Below are positions 29,094-37,636 of a stretch of DNA of 64,000 nucleotides, in pieces (positions within the stretch are counted from its first letter, which is position 1; each line of letters begins with the position of its first letter). Position numbers and translations under genes: made by a program. The DNA is taken from NCBI RefSeq assembly GCF_002251855.1, contig NZ_NOXW01000018.1, positions 62,001-126,000 of the forward strand. The letters are read 5' to 3'. Under the pieces are notes generated by a model. The model searched no databases, was not told the DNA's origin, and saw only the letters and a list, made by a program, of their open reading frames with translations. The stretch is from Rhodoferax sp. TH121. Lineage in GTDB: Bacteria > Pseudomonadota > Gammaproteobacteria > Burkholderiales > Burkholderiaceae_C.

Positions 29094-30599
29094 TCAGCGG
29101 CTGCTGGGGAAGCTGAACACCGCGCCTTCGCGTACGCCAGCCGAGGGCCAGCGCTGGGTGATGGTCTTGCGCTTGGTGTAGAAGCGCACGGCATCGGGGC
29201 CGTAGGCATGAAGGTCGCCGAACAGGCTGCGCTTCCATCCGCCAAACGAGTGGTAGGCCACGGGCACGGGCAGGGGCACGTTGACACCCACCATGCCGAC
29301 CAGGATGTTGTCGGTGAAGTAGCGCGCGGCCTCGCCGTCGCGGGTGAAGATGCAGGTGCCGTTGCCGTATTCGTGCGCGTCGATCAGGTCCATGGCTTCT
29401 TGTAGGCTCTTGACGCGCACCACACCCAGCACGGGGCCAAAAATTTCTTCCTGGTAAATCACCATGCCGGGTTTGACGTTGTCAAACAGGCAGGGGCCCA
29501 GGTAATAGCCGTCTTCATGGCCGGCCACCTTTAGCCCACGGCCGTCCACCACCAGCGTGGCGCCTTCTTTCACGCCCTGGTCCACATAGCCCCTCACCTT
29601 CTCGAAGTGCGGCTTGGTCACCAGCGGACCCATATCCATGCCGGGCGCGGTGCCGGGGCCGACCTTCATCTTGGCGATCTCGGCTTTCAGGCCTTCAATC
29701 ACTGCGTCGGCGGTGGCATCACCCACAGCCACCACCAGCGGGATGGCCATACAGCGTTCGCCGCAGGAGCCATAGGCCGCGCCCATGAGCGCGCTCACAG
29801 CGTTGGCTACATCGGCGTCGGGCATCACCACCGCGTGGTTCTTGGCGCCGCCCAGGGCTTGCACGCGCTTTCCGTGCTTGCAGCCCTCAGCGTAGATGTA
29901 TTCAGCAATCGGCGTGGAGCCCACAAAGCTCACGGCCTTCACGCGCGGGTCTTGCAAGAGCGTGTCCACGGCTTCCTTGTCGCCGTTGACCACGTTGAGT
30001 ACGCCGGGTGGCAGGCCGGCTTCGAGCGCCAACTCGGCCACACGCAGGGTGGAGCTGGGGTCGCGCTCAGAGGGCTTGAGCACAAAGGTGTTACCACAGG
30101 CCACGGCCATGGGCCACATCCACAGCGGCACCATGGCGGGGAAGTTGAAGGGGGTGATACCGGCAGTGACGCCCAGCGCTTGGAACTCGCTCCAGCTGTC
30201 GATGGCGGGCCCCACGTTCTTGCTGTGCTCGCCCTTAAGCAGCTCGGGCGCGTACGACGCGTATTCCACGTTTTCAATGCCGCGCTGCAGTTCTCCCAAG
30301 GCGTCGCTCAGCACCTTGCCGTGTTCGGCAGTAATCAAGGCGCAAAGTTCTTCAGCGTGCTTTTCCAGCAAGACTTTGAGGTTGCTCATGACGCGGGCGC
30401 GCTTGAGTGGAGGCGTGTTGCGCCAGGCGGGGAATGCGGCTTGCGCGTTGGCAATGGCTTCTTCCACGGTGGCCTTGGGGGCCAGCAAGACCCGCTTCTC
30501 GGCTTTGCCGGTGGCGGGGTTGAAGACGTCCTGGGCGCGTTCGCCGGTGGTGATGATCTTGCCGCCGATGAGGTGGCCGACTGTAGGGAGTTGGGACAT
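29094..30599 (-). CDS. mmsA: CoA-acylating (methyl)malonate-semialdehyde dehydrogenase
   Basis: This 501-aa aldehyde dehydrogenase contains GITPFNFPAMVPLWMWPMA, the NAD-binding FVGSTPIAEYIY, and the catalytic cysteine in GSCGERCMAIP. This pattern identifies MmsA rather than a simple aldehyde dehydrogenase. It converts malonate semialdehyde to acetyl-CoA or methylmalonate semialdehyde to propionyl-CoA. The gene directly follows an omega-aminotransferase (89 bases), which supports a role in beta-alanine catabolism. A repeat copy fills most of the spacer, and a strong terminator follows the gene. Confidence 0.93.
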   Translation of the reverse strand: MSQLPTVGHLIGGKIITTGERAQDVFNPATGKAEKRVLLAPKATVEEAIANAQAAFPAWRNTPPLKRARVMSNLKVLLEKHAEELCALITAEHGKVLSDALGELQRGIENVEYASYAPELLKGEHSKNVGPAIDSWSEFQALGVTAGITPFNFPAMVPLWMWPMAVACGNTFVLKPSERDPSSTLRVAELALEAGLPPGVLNVVNGDKEAVDTLLQDPRVKAVSFVGSTPIAEYIYAEGCKHGKRVQALGGAKNHAVVMPDADVANAVSALMGAAYGSCGERCMAIPLVVAVGDATADAVIEGLKAEIAKMKVGPGTAPGMDMGPLVTKPHFEKVRGYVDQGVKEGATLVVDGRGLKVAGHEDGYYLGPCLFDNVKPGMVIYQEEIFGPVLGVVRVKSLQEAMDLIDAHEYGNGTCIFTRDGEAARYFTDNILVGMVGVNVPLPVPVAYHSFGGWKRSLFGDLHAYGPDAVRFYTKRKTITQRWPSAGVREGAVFSFPSSR

Positions 30600-30615
30600 G
30601 GGAGCGATTTAAGAG

Positions 30616-30672
30616 TCAAAATGGCTGCTAGCCCACGATAAATATGCGCGAGCAGCTATAAAAAGAATAGCG
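30616..30672 (-). repeat. Dispersed degenerate repeat, copy 6 (between aminotransferase and mmsA)
   Basis: This is one of the fullest copies. On the minus strand it reads CGCTATT, then ATAGCTGCTCGCGCATAT, then GGGCTAGCAGCC and ATTTTGA. It is intergenic within a probable operon. Confidence 0.75.
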
Positions 30673-30687
30673 ATTGAGTGGTTCGCT

Positions 30688-32064
30688 TCAGGCAGTTTCG
30701 TTGATCGCCTCGCCCAGCGCGTTCACCAGGCTGTCGATCTCCGCTTCGGTGCTGATGAAGGGGGGGGCCAGCGCAATGCAGTCGCCGGCGTAGCGCACGT
30801 AGAAGCCCTTGTCCAGGCAGCGCATGGCGACTTCATAGGGACGCTTGGCGGGTTCGCCCGGCACGGCGGCCAGGGTGAAACCGGCGGACAGGCCTAGGTT
30901 GCGAATGTCGGTGATGTGCTTGGCACCGCGCAGGCTGTGCACGGCTTTCTCAAAGTAGGGCGCCAAGGCGTTTACCCGCTCAATCATGTTCTCTTTGACC
31001 AATACATCCAACGCAGCCACACCCGCCGCGCACGCGACGGGGTGGGCAGAGTAGGTGTAGCCGTGGGGGAATTCCAACATGTAGTCCGGGCCGCCGGCAG
31101 CCATAAAGGTGTCGTAGATCTCCTTCTTGGCCACCGTCACGCCCAAAGGCTGCGCACCGTTGGTGATTTGCTTGGCAGCGTTCAGGATGTCCGGCACCAC
31201 ACCGAAGTAACCCGCACCGGTGTAGGCGCCCAGACGGCCAAAGCCAGTGATGACCTCGTCAAAAATCAGCAGGATGTTGTTCTGGGTGCAGATCTCGCGC
31301 AGGCGCTGCAGGTAGCCCACAGGCGGCACCACAATGCCGGCAGAGCCGGACATCGGCTCGACGATGACGGCGGCAATGTTGGACGCATCGTGCAGAGCAA
31401 TCAGGCGCAACAGCTCGTCGGCCATGTCGCCGCCTTTCTCGGGCAGGCCCTTGCTGAAGGCGTTGCTGGCGAGCTGGGTATGGGCCAAGTGGTCGGCCTC
31501 AATGCCTTGGCCGAAGGTCTTGCGGTTGGCTGGCAGGCCGCCCACCGAGATGCCGCCGAAGTTCACGCCGTGGTAGCCCTTCTCGCGGCCAATCAGGCGG
31601 GTCTTGCTGCCCATGCCCTTGGCGCGCCAGTAGGCACGCGCCATCTTGAGTGCGGTGTCGGCGGATTCGGAGCCCGAGCCGGTATAGAACACATAGTCCA
31701 GACCTTCGGGGGTGAGTTCCACAATCTTGTTGGCCAGCTCAAACGACAGGGGGTGGCCGAACTGGAAGGCGGGCGAGTAGTCCATGGTGGCCATCTGCTT
31801 GCTCACCGCTTCGGTGATTTCGCGGCGGCCATGGCCCAGGCCCGCACACCACAGGCCGGAGAGGCCATCAAAAATCTTCTTGCCGTTGGAGTCGGTGAAG
31901 TAGGCGCCCTGGGCACTCACCATCATGCGTGGGTTGGCCTTGAAATCGCGGTTGCCGGTAAAAGCCATCCAGTGCGATTCCATCCACTCGCGGGACATGG
32001 GGAATTTGGAGGCGCTGGTGATGGCCTCACCGGTGGTGGGTGTGCTGGTGTCGTTGAGCTTCAT
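30688..32064 (-). CDS. Omega-amino acid--pyruvate aminotransferase (class III)
   Basis: This 458-aa class III PLP-dependent aminotransferase carries LSGLWCAGLGHGRREI, YHGVNFGGISVGG, LIFDEVITGFGRLG and the PLP-lysine segment ILNAAKQITNGAQPLG. It resembles beta-alanine:pyruvate transaminases, which produce malonate semialdehyde for MmsA encoded just downstream. GGAG precedes the ATG. A divergent LysR gene starts 101 bases away and probably regulates the pair. This locus would finish the pyrimidine pathway begun by preTA-hydA, although substrates such as GABA or putrescine are also possible for this family. Confidence 0.9.
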   Translation of the reverse strand: MKLNDTSTPTTGEAITSASKFPMSREWMESHWMAFTGNRDFKANPRMMVSAQGAYFTDSNGKKIFDGLSGLWCAGLGHGRREITEAVSKQMATMDYSPAFQFGHPLSFELANKIVELTPEGLDYVFYTGSGSESADTALKMARAYWRAKGMGSKTRLIGREKGYHGVNFGGISVGGLPANRKTFGQGIEADHLAHTQLASNAFSKGLPEKGGDMADELLRLIALHDASNIAAVIVEPMSGSAGIVVPPVGYLQRLREICTQNNILLIFDEVITGFGRLGAYTGAGYFGVVPDILNAAKQITNGAQPLGVTVAKKEIYDTFMAAGGPDYMLEFPHGYTYSAHPVACAAGVAALDVLVKENMIERVNALAPYFEKAVHSLRGAKHITDIRNLGLSAGFTLAAVPGEPAKRPYEVAMRCLDKGFYVRYAGDCIALAPPFISTEAEIDSLVNALGEAINETA

Positions 32065-32165
32065 GAAGAACTCCAGGGGGTTAAAGCCGGTTTGGGCGAT
32101 AGTGCATTGTGGGCAGCTCTGTTACTCTCATAAAGTTACAAATAGCACTTTTTACTTGCCAATCT

Positions 32166-33092
32166 ATGAAAGTAAAAGCCAAGGCTGTACTAGGCCAACT
32201 CAGCGACATGGATTTGCGCCTGTTGCGCGTCTTCAAGGCCGTGGTGGATTGCGGCGGTATGGCCGCCGCTGAGCTGGAGCTCAACATCGGCACTTCCACA
32301 GTGAGCCGCCATATCAAGGATCTGGAAACGAGGTTGGGCCTGACCCTGTGCCGCCGGGGCCGGGCTGGTTTTGCGCTCACCGCCGAGGGCGAAAAAATCT
32401 ACGCCCAGACCACCCAACTGCTGGCTGCGACCGACGCATTCCGCAGCCGCGTGGACGAAATCCACCAGCGCATGGGCGGGCAGCTACAGGTGGCCGTGTT
32501 CGACAAAACCGCCAGCAACCCCGCCAGCCACATCGCCGAAGCCATTGCCCAGTTCCACGCAGACGCACCGGATGTGGGTCTGAACCTGCATGTGGCCACC
32601 CTCACGGCTATCGAGCGCGGGGTGCTGGACGGGCAGTTTCACGTCGGCATCATCCCCGGTCACCGCGCCTCAGACGTGTTGGACTACACCCCCTTGTTTG
32701 ACGAGCACATGCTGCTGTATTGCGGCACCCGCCACGCACTGTGGAATGCAGACCCCAGCGGCCTGGACTGGGAGACCTTACCCAAGTACGCGTTTGCGGG
32801 GCTGGGCTACCACTCGCCTAATATGGAGCTGAGCCAGCGCATGCGCCTGCCGCGCCGTGCCACAGGGTTTGACCAGGAGTCCATCGCCACGCTCATTCTC
32901 TCAGGCCAGTTTTTGGGCTTTCTGCCCGACCACTACGCGGAGAGTTTTGTGCGCAGCGGTCGCATGCAAGCCGTGCGGCCCGACCTGCTGCACTACGCCT
33001 GCGAGTTCTTTGCGATTACCCGCAAGTCACCGCAGCCGAGCCGGGCGACGCTTGCGTTTCAGCAGTGTTTGGTAAAGGCGCATAGGGAGTGA
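32166..33092 (+). CDS. LysR-family transcriptional regulator
   Basis: This protein of about 308 aa has a helix-turn-helix (GGMAAAELELNIGTSTVSRHI, near residues 25-50) and a LysR effector domain. I used the ATG at 32166. It lacks a clear ribosome binding site, and starts at 32109 (GTG) or 32208 (ATG) remain possible. It is divergent from the omega-aminotransferase/mmsA genes and is their likely regulator. Confidence 0.87.
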   Translation: MKVKAKAVLGQLSDMDLRLLRVFKAVVDCGGMAAAELELNIGTSTVSRHIKDLETRLGLTLCRRGRAGFALTAEGEKIYAQTTQLLAATDAFRSRVDEIHQRMGGQLQVAVFDKTASNPASHIAEAIAQFHADAPDVGLNLHVATLTAIERGVLDGQFHVGIIPGHRASDVLDYTPLFDEHMLLYCGTRHALWNADPSGLDWETLPKYAFAGLGYHSPNMELSQRMRLPRRATGFDQESIATLILSGQFLGFLPDHYAESFVRSGRMQAVRPDLLHYACEFFAITRKSPQPSRATLAFQQCLVKAHRE

Positions 33093-33119
33093 AAAACCCA
33101 AGTTCACCAATGCCGTCTC

Positions 33120-33211
33120 GGATCAGGTGGTGCAGGCGTTCTGCGCAGGTCAAGGAGGAGGCCGCATAGCGTCCGGGGGACACGGAGCAGAGCGCCTGCA
33201 CCACCTGATCC
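33120..33211. repeat. Long palindromic intergenic element between convergent genes
   Basis: Arms 33120-33144 and 33187-33211 pair at 24 of 25 positions, with one G-T pair. The outer 18 bases (GATCAGGTGGTGCAGGCG and its complement) are perfect. The 42-base loop contains AAGGAGGAGGCC. It fills the space between the convergent lysR and dadA genes. It could act as a bidirectional terminator or be a REP/MITE-like element; no second copy was found in this window. Confidence 0.8.
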
Positions 33212-33232
33212 CGCCAACCCAGGTAGTCCGGA

Positions 33233-34558
33233 TTACGCCCCGTAAAACCTGAAATCCATCTCCGGCTTCTTGCCGTGGATCAGTTCCGCCATCGCCTTGC
33301 CCGAGCCCGCACCATGCGTCCAGCCCAAGGTGCCATGCCCCGCATTGACCCACAGCCCGCGTACGGGTGTTTGGCCGATAAAGGGGATGTTGGTGGGGGT
33401 GGCGGGGCGCAGGCCGGTCCAGTAGTTGGGCTGGCCGCCTTCGGCTTCGCTGCGGGTGTCGCAAACGCCGGGCAGCACCTCTTCAATACGGCGGGCCAGC
33501 ATGTTGCAGCGGGCTTGGGCCACGGGGCTGTCCAGCGTGAGGTCGAAACCGCCCACCTCGATGGTGCCAGCCACGCGCAGCTGGTCGCCCAGACGGCTGA
33601 TGGCGATCTTCTTGGCGTCGTCGATGGTGGACACAAAGGGTGCCAGTTCGGGCTTCTTGATCTTGAACGTCGCGCTATAGCCCTTGCCGGGGTAGATGGG
33701 CAAATTCACACCTACGGTGCGCAAGAGGGGCGCGGTGTACGAGCCCGCGGCCACCACAATATGGTCCGCCTGCAGCGTGCGTAGCGAGCCGGCGATGTTT
33801 GTGCCCTTGGGGCCCGTGGATAGTGCGCGGACAGCTACTGATTTGATAGTGCCTCCCGAAACATTGAGCGCTTCCACGCTGTGCTCATACAAGAACTGCG
33901 CGCCGCGTGCTGCGCAGCGCTTGGCCAGCTCCTGCGTGAAGACGCGGCAGTCGCCAGATTCATCGCTGGGGGTGATGGTGCCGCCCACAATCTGGTGCGC
34001 AAAGGATTTGAAGGCGGGTTCGATCTTGAACAGCTCGTCCTTACTGATGACCTGGCGGTTTACGCCGTACTTGCGCATCAGGGCTGCGGCCTCGCCAGCC
34101 GTGTCGAAGGATTTCTGGTCGCAGTAGTAGTGGGCAATGCCGCGTTCCAGGCGGTTGTATTCGATGCCGGTGGCGGCCACGATGTCTTTGAGCGCCGCAT
34201 GGCTGTAGGCGCCCAAAGCCACGAGCTGCTGGACATTGCGCTCGAAGGCAGCGTCGTTGCAGTTGGCCAGGAACTGCAGGCCCCAGGTGTACTGGTGCAC
34301 GCCGGCGCCCAAGGGGTTTTGCGGGCGGAACAGCAAGGGGGCTTCCTTGCTCAGCATCCACTTCAAGGCCTTCAGCGGCGCCTCCTTGTTGGCCCAGGGC
34401 TCGCAGTAGCTCACGGAGATCTGTGCGCCATTGGCAAAACTGGTCTCCATGGCGGCGTCGGGCTGACGCTCGACCACGGTGACTTCATGGCCCAGTTCCA
34501 GCAGCTGCCAGGCGGTGCAAATGCCGATCGTGCCGGCGCCGAGAACAATAATTTTCAT
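33233..34558 (-). CDS. dadA: D-amino-acid dehydrogenase (DadA family)
   Basis: This 441-aa FAD-dependent oxidase/dehydrogenase starts with the dinucleotide fold MKIIVLGAGTIGICTAWQLL, followed by VERQPDAAMETSFANGAQIS. It ends with GLRPATPTNIPFIGQTPVRG and LWVNAGHGTLGWTHGAGSGK, typical of DadA. It oxidatively deaminates D-amino acids to 2-oxo acids and feeds electrons to the respiratory chain. I placed the start at the ATG at 34558. It is divergent from an ArgP-like regulator. A dispersed-repeat copy encodes about GGTIKSVAVRALSTG near residue 240 without disrupting the frame. Confidence 0.92.
   Translation of the reverse strand: MKIIVLGAGTIGICTAWQLLELGHEVTVVERQPDAAMETSFANGAQISVSYCEPWANKEAPLKALKWMLSKEAPLLFRPQNPLGAGVHQYTWGLQFLANCNDAAFERNVQQLVALGAYSHAALKDIVAATGIEYNRLERGIAHYYCDQKSFDTAGEAAALMRKYGVNRQVISKDELFKIEPAFKSFAHQIVGGTITPSDESGDCRVFTQELAKRCAARGAQFLYEHSVEALNVSGGTIKSVAVRALSTGPKGTNIAGSLRTLQADHIVVAAGSYTAPLLRTVGVNLPIYPGKGYSATFKIKKPELAPFVSTIDDAKKIAISRLGDQLRVAGTIEVGGFDLTLDSPVAQARCNMLARRIEEVLPGVCDTRSEAEGGQPNYWTGLRPATPTNIPFIGQTPVRGLWVNAGHGTLGWTHGAGSGKAMAELIHGKKPEMDFRFYGA
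33811..33850 (-). repeat. Dispersed degenerate repeat, copy 7 (inside dadA)
   Basis: On the coding strand: CACTATCAAATCAGTAGCTG, then TCCGCGCACTATCCACGGG. It closely resembles the intergenic copy at 19671-19720. It is read in frame. Confidence 0.55.
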
Positions 34559-34618
34559 GGTGCCAGTGTCATGCAAGCCCTGCGCCAGTAAAAGCGAAAT
34601 GAAAGCATTTGCGAAAAC

Positions 34619-34633
34619 ATTAGTATTGCTAAT
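34619..34633. promoter_or_regulatory. Palindrome in the dadA-argP divergent promoter (possible LysR-type site)
   Basis: ATTAGTATTGCTAAT has perfect 5-base arms around 5 bases and includes a T-N11-A pattern. It is located 42 bases before the argP-like start and 61 bases before dadA. LysR regulators typically bind such sites in divergent promoters. Confidence 0.5.
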
Positions 34634-34674
34634 AATGCTGTGGGTCCGATTTTCGGCTCTGTCCCCTGTTGATC

Positions 34675-35607
34675 ATGGATGTGAATGCGATGCGAACCTT
34701 TGATACCGATGCCCTGGAATGCCTGGCCGCCATTGTGGAAGAGGGCGGCTTTGAGCGTGCCGCCGTGCGCCTGTCCATCACGCAATCGGCCGTGTCGCAG
34801 CGCCTGCGGGCGCTCGAAGCCCAGGTGGGTACCGTGTTGCTCGTGCGCAGCCGCCCGGTCAAGGCGACCACGGCCGGACGCTTGCTGATCAAACACGCCA
34901 TGCAGATGCGCCTGCTGCGCGCCGACCTGGAGAGTGATTTGCTGGAGCTGGCGCCCAGCACCGGGGCGCCGCGCGAGGACGAACGCATCTCGATTGCGGT
35001 GAACGCGGACAGCATAGCCACCTGGGCGCTCGCGGCGTTGGACCCGCTGGTGCATGCCGGGCTGCCACTGGAAATCATCACCGACGACCAGGACTTCACC
35101 CACGAGTGGCTGCGCGAAGGCCAGGTGCTGGGCTGCGTGACCACGCTCAAGCAGGCGCTGCGTGGTTGCAAGGTGCTGCCCTTGGGCGCCATGCACTACG
35201 TGGCGGTGGTGAGCAAAGACTATGCGCAGGCGCACTGCCCTCAAGGCCTCACGCCGCACAACTTCCGCCAGATCCCGTTTGTGGCCTTCAACCGCAAGGA
35301 CGATTTGCCGGCCGAGTTTGTGGGCCGGGCGTTGAACCTGCGCCGCGTCTCGGTAAGCCAGCGCTTTGTGCCCAGCTCCGAGGGCATGGTGCGCGCTGTG
35401 CTGGCCGGTTGGGGCGCCAGTGTGGTACCCGAGCTGCTGGTGCGTGGGCTCATTGACAACGGCCAGCTGGTGAACCTGCTGCCCACAGCTACCCTGCCGG
35501 TGAACCTGTACTGGCACTGTTGGAACCTCAACTCCGAGGTGATTGACCGCCTGACGGCCGCCCTGTCACAGACGGCGGGCCGCATTCTGGGTGGTAAGAC
35601 TGCCTAG
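34675..35607 (+). CDS. LysR-family regulator, ArgP/LysG-like
   Basis: This protein of about 310 aa opens with DTDALECLAAIVEEGGFERA and a helix-turn-helix (AAVRLSITQSAVSQRLRALE), then the long effector domain with TDDQDFTHEWLREGQVLGCV that is typical of ArgP. ArgP senses lysine or arginine and usually controls the exporter LysE/ArgO, which is not adjacent here. Instead the gene is divergent from dadA, so it may link amino-acid availability to D-amino-acid oxidation. Start sites at 34675 and 34690 are both possible. Confidence 0.88.
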   Translation: MDVNAMRTFDTDALECLAAIVEEGGFERAAVRLSITQSAVSQRLRALEAQVGTVLLVRSRPVKATTAGRLLIKHAMQMRLLRADLESDLLELAPSTGAPREDERISIAVNADSIATWALAALDPLVHAGLPLEIITDDQDFTHEWLREGQVLGCVTTLKQALRGCKVLPLGAMHYVAVVSKDYAQAHCPQGLTPHNFRQIPFVAFNRKDDLPAEFVGRALNLRRVSVSQRFVPSSEGMVRAVLAGWGASVVPELLVRGLIDNGQLVNLLPTATLPVNLYWHCWNLNSEVIDRLTAALSQTAGRILGGKTA

Positions 35608-35660
35608 TCACAAATTGGACGAGCTCTCCGCAATTTGACGCCCCCGGATAGAATGTGGCC

Positions 35661-36278
35661 ATGACCACCGCAGCCCCCGCCAAGATCTCATTCAAGCAGC
35701 AGATGCTGCAGGCGCGCGAGGACGCCATCATCCGCGCCGTCAACCTGCTGCTGGCGGAAAAAGGCTTTGAGGCGATGACCGTGGACGAGGTTGCCGCGCA
35801 GGTGGGGATTGCCAAAGCTAGCCTCTACAAACACTTTCCCAGCAAGGAAGACCTGGGGGCCGCCGCCATGGCGCACCTGATGGCCCAGGCCCAGGCCTTC
35901 CTGGACACCTTGCCTGAGACCCAACCCCCGCTGGACAAGCTGCGTGCCGTGGTTCGCTGGACCATGGGTCTGAAGCTGGGCGGCGAGATGCCCTCCTTGC
36001 CCAGCCAAAACTCCACACTGCGCGCCACGCTCATGGGCCACAAAGCCTATATGGACGGGCTGATGGACGTGAGCGACCGCTTGGGCGCCTGGATTGTGGA
36101 GGCCCAAGCACAAGGCCTGATCAACCCCAAGCTGCCGGCCATTGCCGTGCTCTACACCCTGTACGCACGCGCTTGCGACCCGGTGCTGGAGTTCCTCAAG
36201 ATGGGTGAGCTGCACACCGATGCCGAAATCATCGAGCTTGTGCTGTCGACCTGTTTTGAGGGTCTAAATGCTCGTTAG
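35661..36278 (+). CDS. TetR/AcrR-family transcriptional regulator
   Basis: This 205-aa protein has a TetR helix-turn-helix at about residues 20-65 (VDEVAAQVGIAKASLYKHFPS) and a C-terminal ligand domain. I chose the ATG at 35661, preceded by GGATAG. Its last codons and the TAG stop lie inside a dispersed-repeat copy (36263-36320), so the repeat appears to supply the present C-terminus. Its target is unknown. It is not an obvious RutR, which would be expected near pyrimidine genes. Confidence 0.9.
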   Translation: MTTAAPAKISFKQQMLQAREDAIIRAVNLLLAEKGFEAMTVDEVAAQVGIAKASLYKHFPSKEDLGAAAMAHLMAQAQAFLDTLPETQPPLDKLRAVVRWTMGLKLGGEMPSLPSQNSTLRATLMGHKAYMDGLMDVSDRLGAWIVEAQAQGLINPKLPAIAVLYTLYARACDPVLEFLKMGELHTDAEIIELVLSTCFEGLNAR

Positions 36279-36320
36279 CCCTCGTATTTTCTGCGTTAAT
36301 AGCTCCTGAATTGATAGCAA
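36263..36320 (-). repeat. Dispersed degenerate repeat, copy 8 (overlaps the tetR stop codon)
   Basis: On the minus strand: TTGCTATCAATTCAGGAGCT, then AACGCAG and GAGGGCTAACGAGCATTTAGA. It covers the last five codons and stop of the TetR gene and abuts the convergent epimerase stop. Confidence 0.7.
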
Positions 36321-36321
36321 T

Positions 36322-37236
36322 TCAGGCGAGCGATTCAAAGCGCCATTCCACCCGCTGGCTCAGCGTTTGACCGGTACTGAGGACTTGCAGGCCCGGCTGG
36401 CCTTCGGCATGGAAGGCGTCGATCGGGTGGGTCACCGGTTCAAAACAAAAGTGCGCGCCTTGCGGTGGCCGGTACAGCAGGCAATACCCGTCATTCTTTC
36501 CGCGTGCCACGACAGCGGGGTCACGCATGTGCAGGCGCAGGCCGTGTTCGGGCCAGTCGATGTGGGACTCGCCGCTCCAGCCGGTGTAGGCGTTGTCGAT
36601 CAGGCTGCCGCTCACCGCCATGCCCTCGCGCGGGTCCCAACTGGGCGGAAAGTCGGAGCTGTGGGTGGTAGGCATGGGGTCCGCCCCGCTCAGCCACACC
36701 CCTTGCACCTCCGCATGCAGGCGCGCCTGGGGCGTGCGCAAAAACGCAGGGTGCTGGCCCAGGCCATAGGGCAGGCTGCCCTCGCCCAGGTGGGTCACTT
36801 CCAGCAGCTGGTCCATGCCGTCCTCGCGCAGCACAAAGCGTTGCAAGGCGCGGTAGTGGTAGGGGTTGCCGTCAAAGTTCCTGGATTCGAGCGCCATCTC
36901 CAGCGTGTCCAGCCGCGGCTGGCGGATGGCCCAGGGCTGCAACCAGCCGTCGCCATGGATGGGGTAGGGCTCGCCCACGCGGTTGGGGCGCATGGGGTGG
37001 GTGATGCCCTGGTACGTAAAGCCGCCATGGCCAATCCGGTTGGACCAGGGCACCAAGGGGAACGACGCTGTGGTGTAGAGGTCTGCCACACCGCCCCAGG
37101 GGCGCCAGAGGTCCAGCGCGCCCTGCGCAGTGTCGCGCTGCCAGCGTGCGACGCTGCCACCCAGCGTAGGGATCAAGCCCAGGCGCTGCCCCGCGTGTTG
37201 CAGAAGGTGGATGGTGTGGTGGGCAGTCGAGGTCAT
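36322..37236 (-). CDS. Aldose 1-epimerase family protein
   Basis: This protein of about 304 aa has galactose-mutarotase features: PLVPWSNRIGHGGFTYQG, NPYHYRALQRFVL, GLGQHPAFLRTP (histidine candidate) and HFCFEPVTHPIDAFH near the C-terminus. It interconverts the anomers of an aldose. I used the ATG at 37236. It is divergent from the sugar ABC operon at 37637-42244, so it probably handles the same monosaccharide after uptake. The 5' region is shared with that operon. Confidence 0.88.
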   Translation of the reverse strand: MTSTAHHTIHLLQHAGQRLGLIPTLGGSVARWQRDTAQGALDLWRPWGGVADLYTTASFPLVPWSNRIGHGGFTYQGITHPMRPNRVGEPYPIHGDGWLQPWAIRQPRLDTLEMALESRNFDGNPYHYRALQRFVLREDGMDQLLEVTHLGEGSLPYGLGQHPAFLRTPQARLHAEVQGVWLSGADPMPTTHSSDFPPSWDPREGMAVSGSLIDNAYTGWSGESHIDWPEHGLRLHMRDPAVVARGKNDGYCLLYRPPQGAHFCFEPVTHPIDAFHAEGQPGLQVLSTGQTLSQRVEWRFESLA

Positions 37237-37636
37237 GCGTGCGAGGGAGAGGTTGCAAGAGAAGAGGGCCACGTGGCCGGAGTGGTCTCGCATGCTACGG
37301 GCCCGGCACTACCTTGAGAAATAAAAAGTTCGACCTCTGACTTATTATTTTTGCAATCAGTTATTACGTTGAATTTAGGACTAAATCAAACATAAAGATT
37401 AAATAGTCCTTCAAATTCAAGGGCCTAGGGTAAACCTGAATTCAAAGTTCTGTATGTGAGATATGCAAATCTCTATTAGATCTATATCAATTCGCTGCGT
37501 ACTATTCGCCCACTTCTTGATACCGATTTCAGGGATTTCTGGTGAGGCACAAGAGGCACAGAAGCAGGCCGGACGCGGGTGGCCCTTCTGACATCCCGTG
37601 GGCCCGCATCCACTTACAAAACGAGGAGACAGATCA
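37237..37636. other. 400-base divergent intergenic region with an AT-rich core
   Basis: Between the epimerase and the sugar-binding-protein genes the stretch 37320-37510 is markedly AT-rich against a GC-rich background. It contains an extended inverted repeat (37371-37418) and AT hexamers suitable for promoters. No coding frame was credible. GAGGAGAC at the right end is the ribosome binding site of the binding-protein gene. Confidence 0.6.
37371..37418. promoter_or_regulatory. Extended imperfect inverted repeat upstream of the sugar ABC operon
   Basis: GAATTT-AGGACTA on the left pairs with TAGTCCT-(TC)-AAATTC on the right, giving 13 bp with one 2-base bulge around a 20-base centre. It is a candidate regulator-binding site or transcript hairpin for the divergent genes. 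Confidence 0.5.

Noticed and set aside
33016..33204. 62-aa minus-strand frame over the palindromic element
   Set aside because: It is formed by the palindrome and the antisense of the LysR 3' end and has no ribosome binding site. I treat it as non-coding.
35661..36278. The TetR gene as the RutR that binds the preT operator
   Set aside because: It is 32 kb away, its sequence shows no specific RutR features that I can identify, and its neighbours are unrelated to pyrimidines.
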